DNA of 47,633 nucleotides from Gammaproteobacteria bacterium TMED112. GTDB taxonomy: Bacteria > Pseudomonadota > Gammaproteobacteria > Magnimaribacterales > TMED112. The stretch spans positions 1-47,633 of the forward strand of contig NHFN02000002.1 of assembly GCA_002170245.2 (NCBI GenBank), written 5' to 3'. Positions 43,668 to 47,633 of this stretch are shown here, piece after piece. The translations under genes and the position numbers were made by a program. The notes beneath the pieces were generated by a model. The model was given only the letters and a program-made list of their open reading frames with translations. It searched no databases and was not told the origin of the DNA. The stretch's first letter is position 1. Every line of letters begins with the position of its first letter.

Positions 43668-44902
43668 TGAATGCTCGAGATATTAGAAATAATTTCTGTT
43701 CTCTCTTGTACAAGTTTATCGAAGTATTTTTTATTATAAGAGTTTATAGACTGAGCATTTGGCGGTTCAACTTTAACAGGATCAGTATGTTTCCCATTAA
43801 TGTGAAATTCATAATGCAAATGAGGCCCAGTTGCTAATCCTGTTGAACCAACGTATCCAATAGTTTGACCCTGACTTACTTTTACACCTTTTCTTATGCC
43901 TTCGGCAAAGCCATTAAGATGTGCATATCTAGTCATATATTTATTGAAATGCATAATATCAATGTAGTTTCCATAAGAGCTGGAGTATTGAGCATTTTTA
44001 ATTACACCATCTCCTGTTGTTTTGACAGCAGTGCCAGTTTTTGCAGCATAGTCTGTTCCCTTATGTGCTCGAATTGTATTAAGTATTGGATGTTTTCTAT
44101 TAGGATTATAGTGTGAACTTATACGAGCAAATTCTATTGGTGTTCTTAAAAAAGCTTTACGAACATTACTGCTATCTGTTGTGTAATAGTCTTTCCTGCC
44201 TCTTTGGGTAAAGCGTATAACAGTTATTTCTGTACCTTTATTCGTAAATTCTGCTGCTAAAATATCTCCATTTGAAACAAGTCTTCCGTTTGAAAATATA
44301 TCTTCATAGAGAATTTTTACTTTATCACCATTTCTGATATCAAAGGCATAGTCGATGTCCCAACCAAAAATGTAGATCAGATCTCCCAATACTGATTCTG
44401 GAACATTTGCCTTTTTCCCGGAAGAGTATAAAGAATCTGATATTACAAACTCTCTAAATTGAGCTATTTTCTCTAAATTATCGCGTTTTTTTTCGAATGT
44501 ATAATCACCATTCTTGATATTAAGCACATCTAAATAAAAGTTTTCATCAAATCTTTTTACAAACAAGCCTTCTTTATCGGAAGTAATATAAAGTTCATCG
44601 TTGACACGTAAACTTATGAATTTTTTTAATTTACGATCCTTCGCAATCTTATTTATGATCACAGGACTAACACCAAAACCAATCAATGTTGAATAAAATG
44701 TATCACCAGATTTAATTTTAATTTTGTTTTCCTTAGGTATGTTTATATCCCTATTTGCCTGGTCAAAAGATATTCTTTCAATAGTAAGCTCTGGATCATT
44801 AATAAAGTTTCTATTTTCTGAATCAGCTGCTATCAGAAATATAAAAATTGATGGCACCAATAATATGGCAAGAATTAGTTTTAAATGAGAGCCTGTGTAC
44901 AT
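43664..44902 (-). CDS. M23 family murein endopeptidase (MepM-like)
   Basis: An N-terminal hydrophobic helix (residues 8-25) anchors this 412-aa protein to the inner membrane. A central OapA/LysM-like region follows (KIKSGDTFYSTLIGFGVS). The C-terminal M23 zinc peptidase domain has HKGTDYA near 280-286 (His and Asp ligands), YAHLNGF and the HLHYEFH motif near 358-364, so it should be active on peptidoglycan cross-links. It is coupled to anmK, which recycles murein fragments, and diverges from tyrS with a 25-base gap. Confidence 0.93.
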   Translation of the reverse strand: MYTGSHLKLILAILLVPSIFIFLIAADSENRNFINDPELTIERISFDQANRDINIPKENKIKIKSGDTFYSTLIGFGVSPVIINKIAKDRKLKKFISLRVNDELYITSDKEGLFVKRFDENFYLDVLNIKNGDYTFEKKRDNLEKIAQFREFVISDSLYSSGKKANVPESVLGDLIYIFGWDIDYAFDIRNGDKVKILYEDIFSNGRLVSNGDILAAEFTNKGTEITVIRFTQRGRKDYYTTDSSNVRKAFLRTPIEFARISSHYNPNRKHPILNTIRAHKGTDYAAKTGTAVKTTGDGVIKNAQYSSSYGNYIDIMHFNKYMTRYAHLNGFAEGIRKGVKVSQGQTIGYVGSTGLATGPHLHYEFHINGKHTDPVKVEPPNAQSINSYNKKYFDKLVQERTEIISNISSIQ

Positions 44903-44927
44903 GTTCTGATATTATATATAAAGCTTT

Positions 44928-46127
44928 ATGAATCCAAAAAAACAAATTGAGATTATAAAACAAGGAATTGATGAGATCATTGGTGAGGATGATCTAATTG
45001 AGAAACTTAAACAGGGAAAAAAACTTACAGTTAAAGTTGGTTTTGATCCTACTGCCCCAGATTTACACCTTGGTCATACCGTTGTTCTTAGAAAAATGCG
45101 GCAATTTCAAGATTTAGGCCATAAAGTAATTTTTCTTATTGGAGATTTTACCGGAAAAATAGGTGACCCCAGTGGCAAAAATAAAACTAGGCCTCCATTA
45201 ACCGATGAAGAAATTAAAGAAAATGCGAATACCTATGCTGAGCAAGTGTTTAATGTGCTTGATGAAGACAAAACTGTTGTTGATTTCAATTCAAGGTGGG
45301 GCGATCAGATGACAGCTGCGGATATGATAAAGCTTTCAGCTCAATCAACTGTTGCCAGGATGATTGAGAGAGATGATTTCTCCAAAAGATACAAAAATAA
45401 TCAGCCTATTTCTATTCATGAATTTTTATATCCATTAATGCAAGGCCAAGATTCAGTTGAGCTTAAGGCAGATGTTGAATTAGGAGGAACTGATCAGAAG
45501 TTTAATCTTTTAGTCGGTCGAGATCTGCAAAAAAACCAAGGCATGTCTCCTCAAACTATTATTACCTTGCCGTTACTAGAAGGACTTGATGGTATAAAAA
45601 AAATGTCAAAGTCTGAAAATAACTATATTGGAATTACCGAAGATGCTGATCAAATCTTCGGAAAAACTATGTCAATTCCAGATGAGATAATGTTTAAATG
45701 GTTTGACTTATTGAGTCTCCAATCCACAGATGAGATAGAGAAAATAAAGAAATCAGTTGATGAGGGCGGTAATCCGAGAGATGCAAAAATTCTGTTAGCA
45801 GTCGAACTGACTGAGAGATTTACCTCTGCAAAAGAGGCGGAAACTGCTAAAGAAAATTTTTTTAAAAAATTTGCAAAAAATGAATTACCCAGTGATATTG
45901 AGGAAAAAACTCTAATGCATAAAGGAGATTATCCTTTACCTAATCTAATTAAAGATATTGGCTTTGCCTCAAGCACTTCAGAAGCTTTACGTCTTCTAAG
46001 CCAGGGCGCAGTAAAAGTTGACCAAATCAAAGTAGATTCAAAAGATTTTCATATCGAACCTAACACAAAAAAACTTATCCAAGTTGGCAAGAAAAAAATT
46101 ATTTATATCACTATTCAAGGGAGCTGA
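44928..46127 (+). CDS. tyrS: tyrosyl-tRNA synthetase
   Basis: This class I synthetase charges tRNA-Tyr. The 399-aa protein has the HIGH-like motif in [17 protein letters not shown] (residues 39-55), the [13 protein letters not shown] stretch, KMSKS at about 225-229 in [11 protein letters not shown], and a C-terminal S4 RNA-binding domain ([16 protein letters not shown]). The HLGH form and the length point to the TyrZ-like subgroup. It begins divergent from the M23 peptidase and lies two bases before the next gene. Confidence 0.96.
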   Translation: MNPKKQIEIIKQGIDEIIGEDDLIEKLKQGKKLTVKVGFDPTAPDLHLGHTVVLRKMRQFQDLGHKVIFLIGDFTGKIGDPSGKNKTRPPLTDEEIKENANTYAEQVFNVLDEDKTVVDFNSRWGDQMTAADMIKLSAQSTVARMIERDDFSKRYKNNQPISIHEFLYPLMQGQDSVELKADVELGGTDQKFNLLVGRDLQKNQGMSPQTIITLPLLEGLDGIKKMSKSENNYIGITEDADQIFGKTMSIPDEIMFKWFDLLSLQSTDEIEKIKKSVDEGGNPRDAKILLAVELTERFTSAKEAETAKENFFKKFAKNELPSDIEEKTLMHKGDYPLPNLIKDIGFASSTSEALRLLSQGAVKVDQIKVDSKDFHIEPNTKKLIQVGKKKIIYITIQGS

Positions 46128-46129
46128 GC

Positions 46130-47284
46130 ATGAGTGAAAAAGAATATGACTTATTAGTCTTTGGCGCGACCAGTTTTACTGGAAAATTAGTAGTGGAATA
46201 TTTAAATGAAAATTATTCTGACCTGAAATGGGCTTTAGCGGCGAGAAATCAGGAAAAAATTGATGCAGTTAAAGCTGAACTTTCATGTGATGTTCCAAGC
46301 ATCTTACTGGATTCAACTAAGATAGAGGATATTGAAAACGCTCTGAGCGCGACGAATTTAATTTTAACTACAGTTGGTCCATACCAACTTTACGGAAATG
46401 ACATTCTGGCCATGTGCGCTAAACATGGTGTCGATTATGTGGATTTATCTGGAGAGCCAGGTTGGATGTTTGAAATGCAAAAACATTTAGCTACTGCCAA
46501 AGAGTCAGGTGCTCGGATAGTACATAGTTGTGGTTTTGATTCTATTCCCTCAGATTTAGGTGTCCTCATGCTCCAAAAAATTGCAAAAGAAAGATTCGGC
46601 AAACCAGTCGAGCAAGTTAAATGCAGAGTTAGATCCATGAAAGGAGAATTTTCTGGTGGTACTGCTGCATCGCTTAGGGCAACACTAGGAAAATTAAAAA
46701 CTAACCCCGACTTCTTTAACGTTTTGATTGATCCATTTTGTCTATGCGAGGGTTTCAAAGGGCCTGAACAAGTTAGAGATAACAAACCTTATCACGATGA
46801 AATCACCCACGAGTGGGTTGCTCCGTTTTTTATGGCAGCCATTAATACTAAAAATGTCCACAGATCAAATGCAATGATGGGACATCTCTATGGCAAAAAT
46901 TTTTTTTATGATGAGATGTTTTCTTGTGGGCCGGGAGAAGCCGGCCAAAAAAAAGCAGAGTTAATTTCAGCTTATAACCCACTACTTGGCGATAACGTTC
47001 CTAAACCTGGCGAAGGTCCTTCAAAAGAATCCAGAGATTCTGGGAGCTACGATATGTTATTTACTGGAGTAGACGATGGGGAGATAAAAATTAATGTCTC
47101 TGTTAAAGGGGAAGGGGACCCTGGTTATTCCTCTACTTCGAAAATGATTGCTGAAAGTGCTTTGTGTTTGTTATTTGATTGTCCTGAATTAGCTGGCGGC
47201 ATTTACACTACTGCGCCAGCCATGGGTCAAAAATTAATTGATCGGCTTGAAGAAAAACATGTTATGTTTTTTGCTGAAGAATAA
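46130..47284 (+). CDS. saccharopine dehydrogenase-like NAD(P)-binding protein (trans-acting enoyl reductase type)
   Basis: The N-terminus YDLLVFGATSFTGKLVVEYL is a Rossmann motif (GATSFTG), followed by WALAARNQEKID, TVGPYQLYGNDILAMCAKHG and YVDLSGEPGWM. This set is typical of the saccharopine-dehydrogenase-like family that includes mycobacterial trans-acting enoyl reductases; these proteins generally do not have saccharopine dehydrogenase activity. HSCGFDSIPSDLGVLM and SGGTAASLRATL are further family blocks. Length is 384 aa, cytosolic. It lies two bases after tyrS. The lipid or other substrate is unknown. Confidence 0.85.
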   Translation: MSEKEYDLLVFGATSFTGKLVVEYLNENYSDLKWALAARNQEKIDAVKAELSCDVPSILLDSTKIEDIENALSATNLILTTVGPYQLYGNDILAMCAKHGVDYVDLSGEPGWMFEMQKHLATAKESGARIVHSCGFDSIPSDLGVLMLQKIAKERFGKPVEQVKCRVRSMKGEFSGGTAASLRATLGKLKTNPDFFNVLIDPFCLCEGFKGPEQVRDNKPYHDEITHEWVAPFFMAAINTKNVHRSNAMMGHLYGKNFFYDEMFSCGPGEAGQKKAELISAYNPLLGDNVPKPGEGPSKESRDSGSYDMLFTGVDDGEIKINVSVKGEGDPGYSSTSKMIAESALCLLFDCPELAGGIYTTAPAMGQKLIDRLEEKHVMFFAEE

Positions 47285-47398
47285 GAACTGTCACAAAATA
47301 GAAACAAAAAATTTTTAATACTGTTTCAATTCTTCAAATTTCTGTAACAAATAATTCTTAATATCTAATTTCGAACAATTTTGTTTGTGGGGAATTTT

Positions 47399-47633
47399 AT
47401 GAAAAATTTTTTTAATCCTATTTCGATCGTAATAGCGACTTTATTTGTTGCAGCTTGTGGTGGTGGTTCAAGTGAGCCAGCTCCTACTCCTGCTCCAACG
47501 CCGGCACCAACGCCAGCGCCAACGCCGGCTCCAACGCCAGCGCCAACCCCGGCTCCAACGCCAGAACCAACACCAGAACCAACACCTGCACCTTCTGCAT
47601 GTGCTGCTGGTGAAGATTCAGGTATTGTTGCTA
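47399..47633 (+). CDS. proline-rich lipoprotein, 5' part (cut by window end)
   Basis: The gene starts at the ATG at 47399 with GGGGA seven bases upstream and runs off the window without a stop, so only 78 codons are visible. The first 20 residues end in [10 protein letters not shown], a lipobox with Cys20, so the protein is lipid-anchored. Next come nine Pro-x-Pro-Thr units and a final PAPS (residues 27-66), then [14 protein letters not shown] flexible proline-threonine spacer of this kind usually holds a domain away from the membrane. The domain beyond the window cannot be named. Confidence 0.8.
   Translation, partial: MKNFFNPISIVIATLFVAACGGGSSEPAPTPAPTPAPTPAPTPAPTPAPTPAPTPEPTPEPTPAPSACAAGEDSGIVA
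47477..47596 (+). repeat. 12-base tandem repeat encoding the PxPT linker
   Basis: Ten in-frame 12-base units encode Pro-Ala-Pro-Thr, two of them Pro-Glu-Pro-Thr and the last Pro-Ala-Pro-Ser. Units differ at third codon positions (CCA, CCG, CCT and GCT, GCG, GCA). The tract is much richer in G and C than its surroundings. Confidence 0.9.

Noticed and set aside
47477-47596. CRISPR-like or non-coding tandem repeat
   Set aside because: Units are 12 bases, in frame, without spacers and with third-position changes, so it is a protein-level proline-threonine linker.

Overview
The window looks like a piece of chromosome from a streamlined, AT-rich (about one-third GC by eye) marine gammaproteobacterium; SAR86-type bacteria fit best, but that is an inference from gene content and base composition. 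Gammaproteobacterial pairings are plentiful: mutY-yggX, yqiA-yqiB, ubiC-ubiA, yicC / gmk-rpoZ-spoT, rph-pyrE, yqeY-rpsU diverging from tsaD, a small TIGR02449-like coiled-coil gene diverging from pepP-ubiH, and an anmK-M23 peptidase pair diverging from tyrS. Coding density is extreme: no gap without a gene reaches 300 bases, same-strand genes often overlap by 1-11 bases, and several convergent genes overlap at their 3' ends. I see no insertion sequences, prophage, CRISPR array or toxin-antitoxin module.

Layout: tRNA-Phe and a 42-codon ORF with its own promoter (1-341); a secreted prolyl oligopeptidase and a CinA-like/nucleotidyltransferase fusion (351-3580); yggX, mutY, gpmA and a membrane rhodanese-fold protein (3582-5837); a type II glutamine synthetase behind a leader carrying a glutamine riboswitch (5851-7060); a minus-strand operon ubiC-ubiA-FemAB-like-yqiB-yqiA (7067-10427); a plus-strand operon rubredoxin-acidic amino acid symporter-pyrophosphatase pump and a small outer-membrane protein (10476-14500); recG; then a plus-strand run of an NAD(P)-binding protein, yicC, gmk, rpoZ, spoT and pyrB (16635-22063); ribE, pyrE and rph on the minus strand; a secreted amidohydrolase pair; yqeY-rpsU; tsaD-folB-folK; a DUF1338 protein with an APH-type kinase; pepP-ubiH; maf-rpmB; dut; L31; priA; tsaE-dNK-pcnB; a PfkB kinase with hemL; hemG; erpA; anmK and an M23 peptidase; tyrS; a saccharopine-dehydrogenase-like protein; and the start of a proline-rich lipoprotein cut by the window end.

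Most genes are housekeeping: ubiquinone (ubiC, ubiA, ubiH), heme (hemL, hemG), folate (folB, folK), pyrimidine (pyrB, pyrE, dut), t6A tRNA modification (tsaD, tsaE), DNA repair and restart (mutY, recG, priA), and the stringent response (spoT, rpoZ, gmk).

The most striking element is the leader of the glutamine synthetase gene. On the minus strand it carries the conserved core of the glnA RNA (glutamine) aptamer: closing strands CGTTC and GGAACG, a GNRA-capped hairpin, and the block GACGGAAGTAGG. It is followed by a competing hairpin that could form an expression platform. A glutamine-sensing RNA in front of a eukaryote-like GSII in what appears to be a gammaproteobacterium would be an unusual nitrogen-control arrangement.
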